Shown: positions 1 through 8,400, numbered from the stretch's first letter. The stretch: DNA of 64,000 bases from Prevotella pallens ATCC 700821 (GCF_000220255.1 NZ_GL982513.1:1-64000); one strand, 5' to 3'. Notes: generated by a model from the letters alone, not told the origin. Translations and numbers: made by a program.

Positions 1-1464
1 TATAAGAGCTACTATAAATACGGGCAACACTGTAAGCAGAAAACCTAAACCTACCCACAGTAAACCTTCGGGACGAAAAACGGTGTCTAAAAAGCCTTTA
101 CCTGCATCTAAACCGATACAAGCTAGATAGAGTGATAGTCCTAATTTGCGTAACATGAGCGATGCGCTACGAGTGGTATAGGACACCATGTGAAAACGCG
201 GAGCAAATGTTCCGACCAATATTCCCATAATAATTGGTCCTCCAGCAATACCCAACCGAATAGGAGATTCCATACCTGGAAGGTTGATAGGAATGGTTCC
301 AATAGCTAAGCCAAGTATCATACCAAGAAAAATATTACCTAAGTTAGGTTCGTTAAGTGTCTTTACTGAATTGCCAAGGAAGTATTCAGCGTGGTCAATA
401 TCTTGTGGGGTACCTACCAGTGTAAGATGGTCTCCATAGCGTAAGCGCAAATCTTCTGTGGCAAGCAATTTAATGTCGCCACGCACAACCCTACTAACGT
501 TTACATTATACATATCTCGTAAACGCAATTGTCCAAGTAGTTTACCGTTAAGATTATTTTTTGTTAGGACTATGGTACGACTTTCGACATTCGAATCTAT
601 CTTATTCCAATCAATTTGTTCTTTATTCCAATCGCGGCGAACTGTTTGTCCAAATAGTATTTCTATACTCGTAACGTCGTCTTTATTGGCTATAACAAGT
701 AGATTATCGTGATTTTCTAACACTGTAGCCCCCTGTGGAAGTATTACTTCTTCGTCGCGCCAAATTCGCGAGATAATAAATTTGATATGAGAACCTTGCG
801 AAACTTCTGCAATAGTTTTGCCTATGATTGCAGGATTGACTACCACGTATTGTCCGACGTAGGTATGGTCTTCCTCTTCGGTACCTTTGAGTTCTAAATC
901 GCTAGACTTCACAAAGAATTTTCGCAACAAAATCATAGCGAAAATGACACCAACAACACCAAGTGGATAAGTTACGGCTGTTGCGAGGGCTGCCCTACCA
1001 CTGTTTATTCCTATGTGTTCTAATGCTTGTTGCGCTGCACCAAGAGCAGGTGTGTTTGTTGTTGCACCACTAAGAATACCTACCATATCGCTCATTGGTA
1101 TATTTAGTGTGTATGTCAGAGCCACAGCCATAACCGTTCCAAGTAAAATTATTGCTAAGGACCACATATTCTGTGCTTTACCTTCGTGTAACAAAGAGCT
1201 AAAGAAGTTAGGACCAACATGTAGACCCAATGTATAAACAAACAATACTAGACCAAATGTCTCACAATAGTTTAGCATTTGAGCATCTATATTGAGACCA
1301 AAGTTACCCACGGCAATACCAACGAAGAACACAAATGCTACACCTAAAGAAACTCCAGCAAACCTTATCTTACCTAAAGCGAGTCCAGCAGCACACACAA
1401 GCGAAACTATAATAACCCCTTGTAATGCTGAATGAATATTAATAAGTCCGTTTATCCAATCCAT
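1..1464 (-). CDS. AspT/YidE-type transporter, partial (C-terminus beyond window)
   Basis: Reading from the ATG at 1464 down to base 1 gives 488 residues without a stop, so the C-terminus lies outside the window. Hydrophobic helices fill residues 1-180. Two soluble TrkA_C (RCK_C) domains follow at about 200-280 and 300-375, then a second membrane block containing GGPIIMGILVG. This duplicated membrane module split by paired TrkA_C domains is the layout of the aspartate:alanine antiporter family (AspT, YidE, YbjL). The role would be exchange or efflux of a small organic anion across the inner membrane, with the RCK domains as cytosolic sensors. The substrate cannot be read from sequence. Family members are usually near 560 residues, so roughly 70 are missing. 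It runs in the same direction as the pyridoxamine kinase gene, whose stop is 44 bp upstream of this start. Confidence 0.88.
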   Translation of the reverse strand, partial: MDWINGLINIHSALQGVIIVSLVCAAGLALGKIRFAGVSLGVAFVFFVGIAVGNFGLNIDAQMLNYCETFGLVLFVYTLGLHVGPNFFSSLLHEGKAQNMWSLAIILLGTVMAVALTYTLNIPMSDMVGILSGATTNTPALGAAQQALEHIGINSGRAALATAVTYPLGVVGVIFAMILLRKFFVKSSDLELKGTEEEDHTYVGQYVVVNPAIIGKTIAEVSQGSHIKFIISRIWRDEEVILPQGATVLENHDNLLVIANKDDVTSIEILFGQTVRRDWNKEQIDWNKIDSNVESRTIVLTKNNLNGKLLGQLRLRDMYNVNVSRVVRGDIKLLATEDLRLRYGDHLTLVGTPQDIDHAEYFLGNSVKTLNEPNLGNIFLGMILGLAIGTIPINLPGMESPIRLGIAGGPIIMGILVGTFAPRFHMVSYTTRSASLMLRKLGLSLYLACIGLDAGKGFLDTVFRPEGLLWVGLGFLLTVLPVFIVALI

Positions 1465-1508
1465 CTTAATACTTTTTTAAGTTATCTTTAGCGGTTAATA
1501 CATTACCA

Positions 1509-2327
1509 TTATAGTATATCTAAATATTGTTCGAGTGGGATTCCTCTATTTTTATCCTCATTCTCCTTATTTAAATCTATGAGTCTATAAACCCCATCTA
1601 TAGCTTTCTGAGTGCTATTTGTTAGCGATTCATTATCAAGTAGGTGTCCAATAAGTATTGCTGAGAAAATATCACCAGTACCTGGGAAATGTATTGGTAT
1701 TTCGTTGTATGGTAAACAAAAATATTCTCCACTACTATTACTGTATCCAATTACCGATGATTGTCCATCAATAGATATTGATGTAATAAGCGCAGACTTC
1801 GTTCCAATAGTTCTTAACTTTTTAAGAAGTTCTATACCTTCTTCCCTTGTAACCCCGTCTACTTTATATTCAGAATCTGTAAGATAACAAGCTTCTGTAT
1901 AATTAGGGAAACAAAGGTCTGCAACACTAAGCATTTCACGCATCGAATTGATTGTTGATGGTGTTACACCATTATATAATTCACCACTATCTCCCATTAT
2001 AGGGTCTACAAAAATCATTGTTCCATTAGCTGCTTGTTCGCGACAATAAGCAGAAATAAGCTTTGCTTGACGCTCTGAAGCAATAAATCCTGTAGCGATT
2101 GAATCGTAATGAAAGCCTAATTCCTTCCAAATAGGAAATACATCTTTTATATAGTCGGTAGTTTCGAGAATACGAAATTTACCATAATCTAAAGTATTAG
2201 ACACCAATGCTGTCGGTAAGTTATACACTGGGTACCCAAAATAAGACAGAATAGGGAGCATTGCAGCTGTAGCAACCTTTCCATATCCAGCAATATCGTT
2301 AATGAGAAGAATTTGTTTCTTACGCAT
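1509..2327 (-). CDS. Pyridoxamine kinase (ThiD/PdxK-like ribokinase fold)
   Basis: 272 residues, full length for the family. It phosphorylates pyridoxal or pyridoxamine with ATP in vitamin B6 salvage (cytosol). The N-terminus NDIAGYGKVA matches the substrate loop of PdxK/PdxY enzymes. A DPIMGD motif at about 108-113 and the catalytic anion-hole motif GTGD at 216-219 (general base Asp219) mark the ribokinase superfamily. The ThiD branch (hydroxymethylpyrimidine phosphate kinase) is the main alternative, but the N-terminus and the TALVSNTLDYG stretch fit pyridoxamine kinases better. A good Bacteroidota promoter lies just upstream (boxes at 2349-2356 and 2376-2379), so it is probably transcribed on its own even though yifB lies upstream in the same direction. 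Confidence 0.9.
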   Translation of the reverse strand: MRKKQILLINDIAGYGKVATAAMLPILSYFGYPVYNLPTALVSNTLDYGKFRILETTDYIKDVFPIWKELGFHYDSIATGFIASERQAKLISAYCREQAANGTMIFVDPIMGDSGELYNGVTPSTINSMREMLSVADLCFPNYTEACYLTDSEYKVDGVTREEGIELLKKLRTIGTKSALITSISIDGQSSVIGYSNSSGEYFCLPYNEIPIHFPGTGDIFSAILIGHLLDNESLTNSTQKAIDGVYRLIDLNKENEDKNRGIPLEQYLDIL

Positions 2328-2348
2328 TCTATGTTATTCTTTAGAATG

Positions 2349-2379
2349 CAAAGGTACGGCAAACTATAAGAATAGCAAA
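2349..2379 (-). promoter_or_regulatory. Bacteroidota-type promoter of the pyridoxamine kinase gene
   Basis: On the minus strand the -33 box TTTG (2376-2379) and the -7 box TACCTTTG (2349-2356) are separated by 19 bp, matching the Bacteroidota consensus TTTG-N19-21-TAnnTTTG. Transcription would start near 2342, about 15 nt before the ATG at 2327. Confidence 0.7.
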
Positions 2380-2391
2380 ATAAAATAAACA

Positions 2392-3933
2392 TTATCTTTC
2401 ACCCCAATCTCCTCGATCTAGACTTCTATAGCCAATTGCCTCTGCTATATGATGCACCTGTACCTTTGGTGAAGCTTCGAGATCGGCAATTGTTCGTGCT
2501 ACTTTTAGAATACGATTATAAGCGCGTGCCGACAGTTTAAGATTTTCCATTGCTTTACGAAGTATTTCGAGCGACTGATCATCGGGTTCAATAAATTCAT
2601 GGATCATGCGTTCAGACATTTGCGCATTACAATGAATATTTGGATAGTTCTTAAACCTTTCTGTCTGAATACGTCGAGCTCTCAAAACTCGTTCTCGTAT
2701 ATCAGTGCTCGATTCGCCCTGTTCTGCTTTTGATAGGTCTCTGAAAGGGAGTGGAGATATTTCACATTGTATATCAATACGGTCGAGTAGCGGACCAGAT
2801 ATCTTCGAAAGGTATCGTTGTATTTGTCCTGGTGTACACACACAATGATGTGTAACATCGCCATAATAGCCACAAGGGCAAGGATTCATACTAGCTACAA
2901 ACATAAAACTACAAGGATAAGTAACAGTATATTTAGCTCTTGATATTGTAATAGAGCGGTCTTCTAAGGGTTGTCGCAATACTTCGAGTGTATGTTTACT
3001 AAATTCAGGTAATTCATCGCAAAACAGAACACCATTATGTGCTAAGGTTATCTCTCCTGGCATTGGATTTGCTCCGCCACCAACTAAAGCTATTTCAGAA
3101 ATAGTATGGTGTGGGCTACGAAATGGTCGTTGCGTTATAAGTCCTGTATTCTTTTTTAATTTACCAGCAATAGAGTGGATTTGTGTTGTTTCTAAGCTTT
3201 CTGTAAGTGCCAATGGGGGCAGTATAGAAGGTAATCGTTTCGCCATCATACTCTTTCCGCTACCTGGTGGACCTATCATTATTACATTATGTGAGCCTGC
3301 AGCAGCCACTTCTAATGCTCGTTTTACGTTTTCTTGTCCACGAACATCGGCAAAATCCAAATCACTTGTATACTGATTTTCATAAAATTCTTTGCGAGTA
3401 TCTACTTTATATGGTGTTTTTGTACAAGCATCGTTTAGAAAGCTAATTACTTCGCCTATGTTTTCCATTCCATATACTTCGAGCGTATCTACTACAGCTG
3501 CTTCATGCTCGTTTGCTTTCGGCACAATTAGTCCTTTAAACTTTTCAGCTCGCGCCTTAATAGCTATCGGCAAAGCTCCTTTAATAGGTTGTAATGTACC
3601 ATCAAGACTTAATTCCCCCACCAGCATATATTCTTTAAGATGGTTAGAACTAATTTTTTCGGTTGCACCAAGAATAGCAATAGCGAGTGGTAAATCGAAA
3701 CTTGAGCCTTCTTTACGCAAGTCGGCAGGAGCAAGATTAGCTGTAATATCGGCAACAGGAAATTGATAGCCATTATTCAATAATGCCGCTGCAATACGGT
3801 CGTGACTCTCTTTTACAGCAACGTCAGCCAATCCAGTGAGATGATACATCACCCCTCTTGTTATGCTAACCTCCACTGTAACCGTCGTAACCTCCATTCC
3901 GTTTACAGCAGCACAATAAGTTTTTACAAGCAT
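2392..3933 (-). CDS. YifB/ComM family Mg-chelatase-like AAA+ ATPase
   Basis: 513 residues, the usual length of YifB/ComM proteins. An N-terminal ChlI-type S5-like domain (about 1-160) is followed by the AAA+ module with Walker A GPPGSGKSMMAKRLPS near residue 218 and Walker B LFCDELPEF near 305. A cysteine-rich stretch MNPCPCGYYGD comes next, and the C-terminal Mg_chelatase_C domain follows from about 410. ComM is a hexameric branch-migration helicase that helps integrate incoming DNA in natural transformation in proteobacteria; the role in Bacteroidota is not established and chelatase activity is not implied. It starts 7 bp after the upstream lipoprotein gene, so the two are likely co-transcribed. 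Confidence 0.9.
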   Translation of the reverse strand: MLVKTYCAAVNGMEVTTVTVEVSITRGVMYHLTGLADVAVKESHDRIAAALLNNGYQFPVADITANLAPADLRKEGSSFDLPLAIAILGATEKISSNHLKEYMLVGELSLDGTLQPIKGALPIAIKARAEKFKGLIVPKANEHEAAVVDTLEVYGMENIGEVISFLNDACTKTPYKVDTRKEFYENQYTSDLDFADVRGQENVKRALEVAAAGSHNVIMIGPPGSGKSMMAKRLPSILPPLALTESLETTQIHSIAGKLKKNTGLITQRPFRSPHHTISEIALVGGGANPMPGEITLAHNGVLFCDELPEFSKHTLEVLRQPLEDRSITISRAKYTVTYPCSFMFVASMNPCPCGYYGDVTHHCVCTPGQIQRYLSKISGPLLDRIDIQCEISPLPFRDLSKAEQGESSTDIRERVLRARRIQTERFKNYPNIHCNAQMSERMIHEFIEPDDQSLEILRKAMENLKLSARAYNRILKVARTIADLEASPKVQVHHIAEAIGYRSLDRGDWGER

Positions 3934-3940
3934 TTAAGGT

Positions 3941-4927
3941 CTATAACTTTATCATTCTATTTCTGAGCGTATTCACATCTACCCTACGTTCTGTTATCTT
4001 CCCATTGTTTAAGATGATATTGTCGGGAATATATGTCAGCCCAAGTGTCTTTATTAGTTTACTCTCCATCATCTCTCCATCGCAGATATTGGGGAATACT
4101 ATATCATTCTCCTTAATATATTGTCGTACACTTTTAGGTGATGGGTCTAAACAAATACCTATTACTTTGGCTTCATTTCTTTTAGCAGCATCGTTAAGTG
4201 TTAGTAAAACTTCTTTGCTTTCGTCGTTCCATGAAGCCCATGTGCATATAATAGTATTCTTACCTATTAAATTAGAATTGGTAATAATATTTCCATTAAG
4301 GTCTTTTGCAGTGAATTTAGGTAACGACTGTCCTATACTTCCTTTCTGCAAGCTTTGTAGATATTGTTTTAAACGCGCTAAAGCTCCATTCTTTGGCTGT
4401 TCGTTTTCCATTTCCTCTATAAGTTCGGCTATCTGTTTATAGTTTGCTTTCTTATCATTAATAAGATAACGTTCTGTCAGATAGACACTAACTGGAGAGT
4501 CGAGATGTTCCTTTACAAACTTAATGGCATCTTTCACAATTTCTGGTGGAGAGGCTACGGCGGTTTCCTCTCTAAACTTTCCCATCAGTTCATTATCGTC
4601 AGTACCCTTTACTTCCATTTCTTTTAAATGCGAGGCATCTGCTTTTATTTCCACAGCTTCGCCTGGCTCGGCAAATATTGCGTGCGTAGAGTAGTTCGGG
4701 AATACTAAAATAAGTGTACCATTAAATTCACATGGTATTTCGTAAGTAAATCTTCCACCTTTTATTTGTATCGTGTCAAGTCCTGCAATAACGCCTTCTG
4801 GGCTATAAACAAATAGCTCTCCCTGATTGATATGCAGCAATCTACCATCTATTTTAAAGTATCCGCTATGTTTTCCACAAGAAACCAATAGTAAAGATAA
4901 TAACAAAAAATAAACTATTCGCTTCAT
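3941..4927 (-). CDS. DUF4369/thioredoxin-fold lipoprotein lacking the CxxC motif
   Basis: 328 residues. The signal peptide ends in a lipobox (LLLVSC, Cys17), so it is an exported lipoprotein. An N-terminal DUF4369-like beta domain (about 20-110) precedes a helical linker and a C-terminal AhpC/TSA-type thioredoxin fold (about 198-328), with the telltale FTAKDLNGN start and the ICLDPSP segment. This resembles the TlpA-like proteins common in Bacteroidota. The position where WCxPC normally sits reads WASWNDES (230-237), so both redox cysteines are missing. It cannot act as a classical disulfide oxidoreductase; a binding or scaffold role is more likely. It sits immediately upstream of yifB. Confidence 0.8.
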   Translation of the reverse strand: MKRIVYFLLLSLLLVSCGKHSGYFKIDGRLLHINQGELFVYSPEGVIAGLDTIQIKGGRFTYEIPCEFNGTLILVFPNYSTHAIFAEPGEAVEIKADASHLKEMEVKGTDDNELMGKFREETAVASPPEIVKDAIKFVKEHLDSPVSVYLTERYLINDKKANYKQIAELIEEMENEQPKNGALARLKQYLQSLQKGSIGQSLPKFTAKDLNGNIITNSNLIGKNTIICTWASWNDESKEVLLTLNDAAKRNEAKVIGICLDPSPKSVRQYIKENDIVFPNICDGEMMESKLIKTLGLTYIPDNIILNNGKITERRVDVNTLRNRMIKL

Positions 4928-4960
4928 GTAAGATGATGTTTTTATAGGTTTAATAAAAAT

Positions 4961-4997
4961 AAAAAGCTAAATAGAGTAAACTCTCATTATGCTTTTT
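4961..4997 (-). terminator. Intrinsic terminator downstream of tRNA-Leu
   Basis: Read leftward, AAAAAGC pairs with GCTTTTT (4991-4997 with 4961-4967) around an inner GAG/CTC hairpin, followed by a T-rich run. It lies about 33 bp after the tRNA 3' end and before the lipoprotein gene. Confidence 0.6.
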
Positions 4998-5030
4998 ATC
5001 TTAAGATATACGGAATTGTATTTTAAAAGT

Positions 5031-5115
5031 GCCGCGAGCGGGACTTGAACCCGCACAGCCATTACTGGCCAAGGGATTTTAAGTCCCTCGTGTCTACCAA
5101 TTCCACCATTGCGGC
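5031..5115 (-). tRNA. tRNA-Leu (anticodon TAA)
   Basis: The reverse complement folds as a class II tRNA. The acceptor GCCGCAA pairs with TCGCGGC (one A-C mismatch at pair 6). The D-arm contains GGTAGACA, the anticodon stem-loop is GGGACTTAAAATCCC with anticodon TAA, a long variable arm follows, and the T-arm is GCGGGTTCAAGTCCCGC. The discriminator A is at 5030 and CCA is not encoded. The TAA anticodon and long variable arm identify leucine. Confidence 0.95.
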
Positions 5116-5125
5116 AAACCGAGTG

Positions 5126-5157
5126 CAAAGATAATACTAATTATTGGAACTCACAAG
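5126..5157 (-). promoter_or_regulatory. Promoter of tRNA-Leu
   Basis: On the minus strand the -7 box TATCTTTG (5126-5133) and a near-consensus -33 box CTTG (5154-5157) are separated by 20 bp. The start would fall a few bases before the mature tRNA 5' end. Confidence 0.6.
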
Positions 5158-5221
5158 ATAATTGTTGTTTTTTTATTCATTTAGTTTTATTCTTTGCTAT
5201 TTCATATACTAACACACCATA

Positions 5222-5812
5222 TTAATATACGTGTAACACCCCGTTGGGACCTGTTGTACTTGCTCTGTAGCGTGTCATTGTTTTACCTCTCTCTCCACTT
5301 ACAATATTTCCTCCTGTATTAAGATTGTAGCTTCTATGACATGTTTTACAAGTAGCTATGCCTGTTCCTGTAACCGTAAGTTCGTAGTTACGTTGTGGCA
5401 GAGCATCTATATCAAAACAATTAGGGCATTGTAGGTCGTAGGCATAGAAGTGTGCTGGTGTATCGAGGTTACCAAAGCCTACAATTAATCCATTGCTCAT
5501 ACCCACTCGCAAATTGCTTTGTAGACGTTCGTCAATAGCATTAAATTGTTTTTTCGACTCTAATCCTTGATTGTTTCTAAAGTGAAAATAATACACACCG
5601 TCTCTGTAAAGTGGCTTTATGGTGGTAAAAACACCTGGAGAGAGAGCATTCATCGAGCTAGCAAGCGTTGCATCGAGGTGCACACTGTTGTCTATGGTAA
5701 GGTTGCAATGATAGTTACTATACTCGTAATCTATTACGTCTTTACAAGCAATTAGCATAAACAATGCCGAAAGTATTATTATCCTCTCACCTATTTTCTT
5801 CTTTAAATTCAT
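5222..5812 (-). CDS. Exported lipoprotein with two CxxC motifs (Rieske-like C-terminus)
   Basis: 196 residues. A signal peptide ends at a probable lipobox (FMLIAC, Cys23). No named family is recognised. The C-terminal half carries CPNC near residue 129 and CKTCH near 155, the latter followed by YNLNTGGNIVSG. That tail resembles the second cluster loop and the Gly-rich turn of Rieske proteins. However, the first motif lacks the histidine of CxH, so the site looks more like a four-cysteine zinc ribbon than a 2Fe-2S centre. It is transcribed leftward and is divergent from the DUF4294 gene. A structural metal site on the cell surface is an inference only. Confidence 0.7.
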   Translation of the reverse strand: MNLKKKIGERIIILSALFMLIACKDVIDYEYSNYHCNLTIDNSVHLDATLASSMNALSPGVFTTIKPLYRDGVYYFHFRNNQGLESKKQFNAIDERLQSNLRVGMSNGLIVGFGNLDTPAHFYAYDLQCPNCFDIDALPQRNYELTVTGTGIATCKTCHRSYNLNTGGNIVSGERGKTMTRYRASTTGPNGVLHVY

Positions 5813-5919
5813 TTATCTCTTTTATTTTATTTTGCTTACTATAACGTTGAAAAGTTGTATTTATTAGATGTCAATACCATAAAATAGTATAAAAGAGCAC
5901 TCAATTACAAAATTATAGT

Positions 5920-5927
5920 TACTTTTG
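5920..5927 (+). promoter_or_regulatory. -7 box very close to a start codon
   Basis: TACTTTTG matches TAnnTTTG, and its end lies only 8 bp before the ATG at 5936. Transcription would begin at or next to the start codon, giving a leaderless or nearly leaderless mRNA. No clear TTTG is seen 20 bp upstream. Confidence 0.45.
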
Positions 5928-5935
5928 CCTCTGTT

Positions 5936-6571
5936 ATGAAAGGTTATCATATTATACTTACACTTGTGCTCTTGTTTGTAGTTCTGGCTGTTTCTGCTCA
6001 AGAGCATATCAATCCAGAAGATCGTGTGGTTGATTTAAATTCGCCTACTTTCGTTCCTATGGTGCACATTGGAAAGGCAAAGGTAGGACAAGATAGTGTT
6101 CAATATGTTCGTACCAACACTATTTATATTTACCCTCCTATGGAGTTTAAAAACGATAAACAGCGTCAGGCGTACAATCGGTTGGTGTATAATATAAAGA
6201 AGGTATTGCCATTGGCTAAAGAATGTAACCAAATTATATTAGAAACAGGAGCGTATTTGCAAACTATTCCTACAAAGAAAGAACGCGATGCACATACAAA
6301 AGCTGTAGAAAAGGAACTGAAACAAGTATATACACCACGCATTAAGAAACTAACCTATTCGCAAGGCAAGCTTCTTATAAAACTTATCGATCGCGAAACT
6401 CACTCTACGGGCTATGAACTCATACAAGCCTTTCTCGGTCCAATACGTGCTGGATTCTATCAGGCCTTTGCCTGGATGTTTGGTGCTAGCCTTAAGAAGC
6501 GATACGACCCTAAAGGTGTTGACCGACTTACAGAACGAATTGTATTGCAAATAGAGGCTGGACAGTTGTAA
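5936..6571 (+). CDS. DUF4294 domain protein, exported
   Basis: 211 residues. A cleavable signal peptide (about 1-21, ending VSAQ) is followed by the DUF4294 domain. That domain is recognisable by TIYIYPPMEFKNDKQRQAYN and the helical stretch with KKVLPLAKECNQ. DUF4294 proteins are Bacteroidota envelope proteins of unknown function. The start is fixed by the signal peptide, since no upstream in-frame start makes sense. It stands alone on the plus strand, divergent from the CxxC lipoprotein gene, and is followed by a long repeat-bearing gap. Confidence 0.8.
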   Translation: MKGYHIILTLVLLFVVLAVSAQEHINPEDRVVDLNSPTFVPMVHIGKAKVGQDSVQYVRTNTIYIYPPMEFKNDKQRQAYNRLVYNIKKVLPLAKECNQIILETGAYLQTIPTKKERDAHTKAVEKELKQVYTPRIKKLTYSQGKLLIKLIDRETHSTGYELIQAFLGPIRAGFYQAFAWMFGASLKKRYDPKGVDRLTERIVLQIEAGQL

Positions 6572-6708
6572 AGGTATGTTTCTACATACTTTTATACTGC
6601 ATTCCCCAACATATTTTTAATTTCTTATAAGGCGAATAATACTCATTTTAAACACGATACTTTATAAAAGGTGTGCAATTTATCACACCCTTTTAAGCCA
6701 AACTGGTA

Positions 6709-6883
6709 GTTAGAGCTTAAATATATTTTGTTTTATTATCGAGCAAATTGTCTGTCGTTGCAACGTAGGCGTAGCGAGCTACGTCAGATTACAAAGACAG
6801 ACAAGATGCCGATAAGAATATAAAAGATGTTAGAAAACAATACCATAGTAATTAGCACTATACATATTGTGGTCTAATGACCT
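6709..6883 (+). repeat. Truncated copy of the 230-bp inverted-repeat element
   Basis: The stretch aligns base for base with the reverse complement of about 61435-61605. It begins with GAGCTTAAATATATTTTG, passes through AGACAAGATGCCGATAAGAA and ends near CTATACATATTGTGGT. The partner's far terminal repeat is absent here, so this copy is truncated or decayed. It contains no ORF. Confidence 0.65.
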
Positions 6884-7030
6884 ATTTGAGCTTAACTATA
6901 GTTTTGTGTCTTTTTATATCGGGTAGAAAATAAATAGGGCTATTATTAGCCGTATCTACTGGCTTTCGACTGTAAAACAGAATATCGTAAATGCTTAGAC
7001 AATTCTGCCTGCTGTTGGCTACTTTTATCG

Positions 7031-7128
7031 CAGATATCTGTCACGTTCGTCTCAGATATCTGTCACATTCGTCTCAGATATCTGTCACGTTCGTTTTAGA
7101 TATCTGTCTGTTGCGTTTTAGATATCAT
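7031..7128. repeat. 22-bp tandem array A (AGATATCT core)
   Basis: The palindrome AGATATCT starts at 7032, 7054, 7076 and 7098 (AGATATCA at 7120), an exact 22-bp period. Between palindromes the unit reads GTCACGTTCGTCTC with small changes. The array is preceded by GGCTACTTTTAT, a flank shared with array B at 20275. Confidence 0.85.
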
Positions 7129-7351
7129 AGCAAATTAGCCCCCTTTGTAATGCTATGTTATAATAGCCGAAAGATATTTATTCCTATGGGGAATGTACTC
7201 CGTTCTATTCTGCAATATTTCAATTTAAACTTCAGTATATACGCCTGATCAACAATATGTTGTTATAGCCTTAAATATATTAGAGTAGAGTTCGCTACTA
7301 TCAACCGTTTTCCTTAAATATTCTCTACCGCTTTTCTATTAAGCCTTTCTC

Positions 7352-7765
7352 CTATTCGTAAGGAATCGTTGCCAATGCCTCGGCAATCTTCTCTATGCCC
7401 TCTTTCAGCGGACCAGATACCATTCCTTTTGCGAAAAATGGAATATCAGCATCTATAGTGAGTTTCATTTTAGATGCAGTATCGCTTACTGGAAGTATTT
7501 GAATCCAGAAGTTGAATGACATAGGCGAGTTTTCGCTTGCAAACTTAATGGTCTTTGGCTCGTCGCGTTCTACTATGCGCATAGAAATTTGTCCCACTGG
7601 AGAAACACTAATAGAGATGGTATCTTTATCGAAGGTTAGGTCCTTTAACTTATCTTCGGGCACTTTATCTTTCACACGTTCAATGTTCGTGAGGTCGCTC
7701 AGCATATTGTAAACACTTTGCTGAGGATAGGCAATTTGCTTTATACTACTTTCAAATTTGCTCAT
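7352..7765 (-). CDS. SRPBCC (START/polyketide cyclase-like) family protein
   Basis: 137 residues from the ATG at 7765. That start is chosen because GGAGG sits 8 bases upstream and because the upstream in-frame start would overlap pyrE. The sequence shows the SRPBCC pattern: FESSIKQIAYPQQSVYNMLSD at the start, beta strands in the middle, and a long C-terminal helix (LKEGIEKIAEALATIP) that would line a hydrophobic cavity. Such proteins bind lipids or other hydrophobic ligands; the ligand here is unknown. It begins 2 bp after pyrE and is translationally coupled to it, an arrangement that suggests shared expression rather than a role in pyrimidine synthesis. Confidence 0.8.
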   Translation of the reverse strand: MSKFESSIKQIAYPQQSVYNMLSDLTNIERVKDKVPEDKLKDLTFDKDTISISVSPVGQISMRIVERDEPKTIKFASENSPMSFNFWIQILPVSDTASKMKLTIDADIPFFAKGMVSGPLKEGIEKIAEALATIPYE

Positions 7766-7767
7766 AC

Positions 7768-8400
7768 TTACTTCCTCCAATTAGCTGGGTCGCGACGCCA
7801 TTCGTCTAACATTGGTACGTCTTCTTTCTTAATATATCCCGTTTCCAAAGCCTTTTCCACTACGCTTTGATAGTTGGTGAGTGTTACCAACTGCACATTT
7901 GCTTCCTTAAAAGCCGCTTCGGCTACTGGAAATCCATAGGTGTAAGAAGCCACCATACCTACAACCTCAAAGCCCGCTTCGCGCAATGCAGCCACTGCCT
8001 TAAGAGAGGAGCCACCAGTAGATATCAAATCTTCTACCACAACAACCTTTGCACCTTCTGGCAATTGTCCTTCTATCTGGTTCTTCATACCATGATCTTT
8101 TGGCTTCGGACGCACGTATGCATACGGTAGGGCTAGTTCCTCGGCTACTAATGCACCTTGTGCAATGGCACCAGTGGCAACTCCAGCAACAGCAGTAGCA
8201 GTGGGAAAGTGCGACAGTATAGCGTGCACCAGCTCTAACTTTACAAACGAGCGCACATCGTGGTAAGATAGAGTTTTACGATTGTCGCAATAAAAAGGAG
8301 ATTTCCACCCACTTGCCCATGTAAATGGATCGTTGGGTTGGAGCTTAATTGCTTTAATGTTGAGCAGTTTGCCTGCAAATGTTTTCTTTAAATCTTCCAT
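7768..8400 (-). CDS. pyrE: Orotate phosphoribosyltransferase
   Basis: 210 residues. It converts orotate and PRPP to orotidine 5'-phosphate in de novo UMP synthesis (cytosol, dimer). The PRPP-binding signature VVVVEDLISTGGSS lies near residues 119-132. The substrate loop carries YVRPKPKDHG, and FTWASGWKSPFYCDNR marks the N-terminal part. I choose the ATG at 8400 because the promoter -7 box lies at 8431-8438, which puts the more distal ATG (8433) inside the promoter. Length and motifs are standard. It is followed in the same operon by the SRPBCC gene. Confidence 0.95.
   Translation of the reverse strand: MEDLKKTFAGKLLNIKAIKLQPNDPFTWASGWKSPFYCDNRKTLSYHDVRSFVKLELVHAILSHFPTATAVAGVATGAIAQGALVAEELALPYAYVRPKPKDHGMKNQIEGQLPEGAKVVVVEDLISTGGSSLKAVAALREAGFEVVGMVASYTYGFPVAEAAFKEANVQLVTLTNYQSVVEKALETGYIKKEDVPMLDEWRRDPANWRK

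Larger units (their letters stand above)
6572..7351. other. 780-bp gap holding two repeats
   Basis: No convincing gene. It holds a truncated relative of the 230-bp inverted-repeat element (about 6709-6883) and a 22-bp tandem array (7031-7128), each listed separately. A short GTGTG...CACAC inverted repeat near 6670-6690 could terminate the DUF4294 transcript. Confidence 0.6.

Noticed and set aside
6709-6883. tRNA- or rRNA-like RNA gene in the repeat
   Set aside because: No cloverleaf or known RNA motif; the stretch is shared with the 61376-61605 element.
7031-7128. CRISPR array
   Set aside because: Units are contiguous 22-bp repeats without unique spacers, and there are no cas genes nearby.
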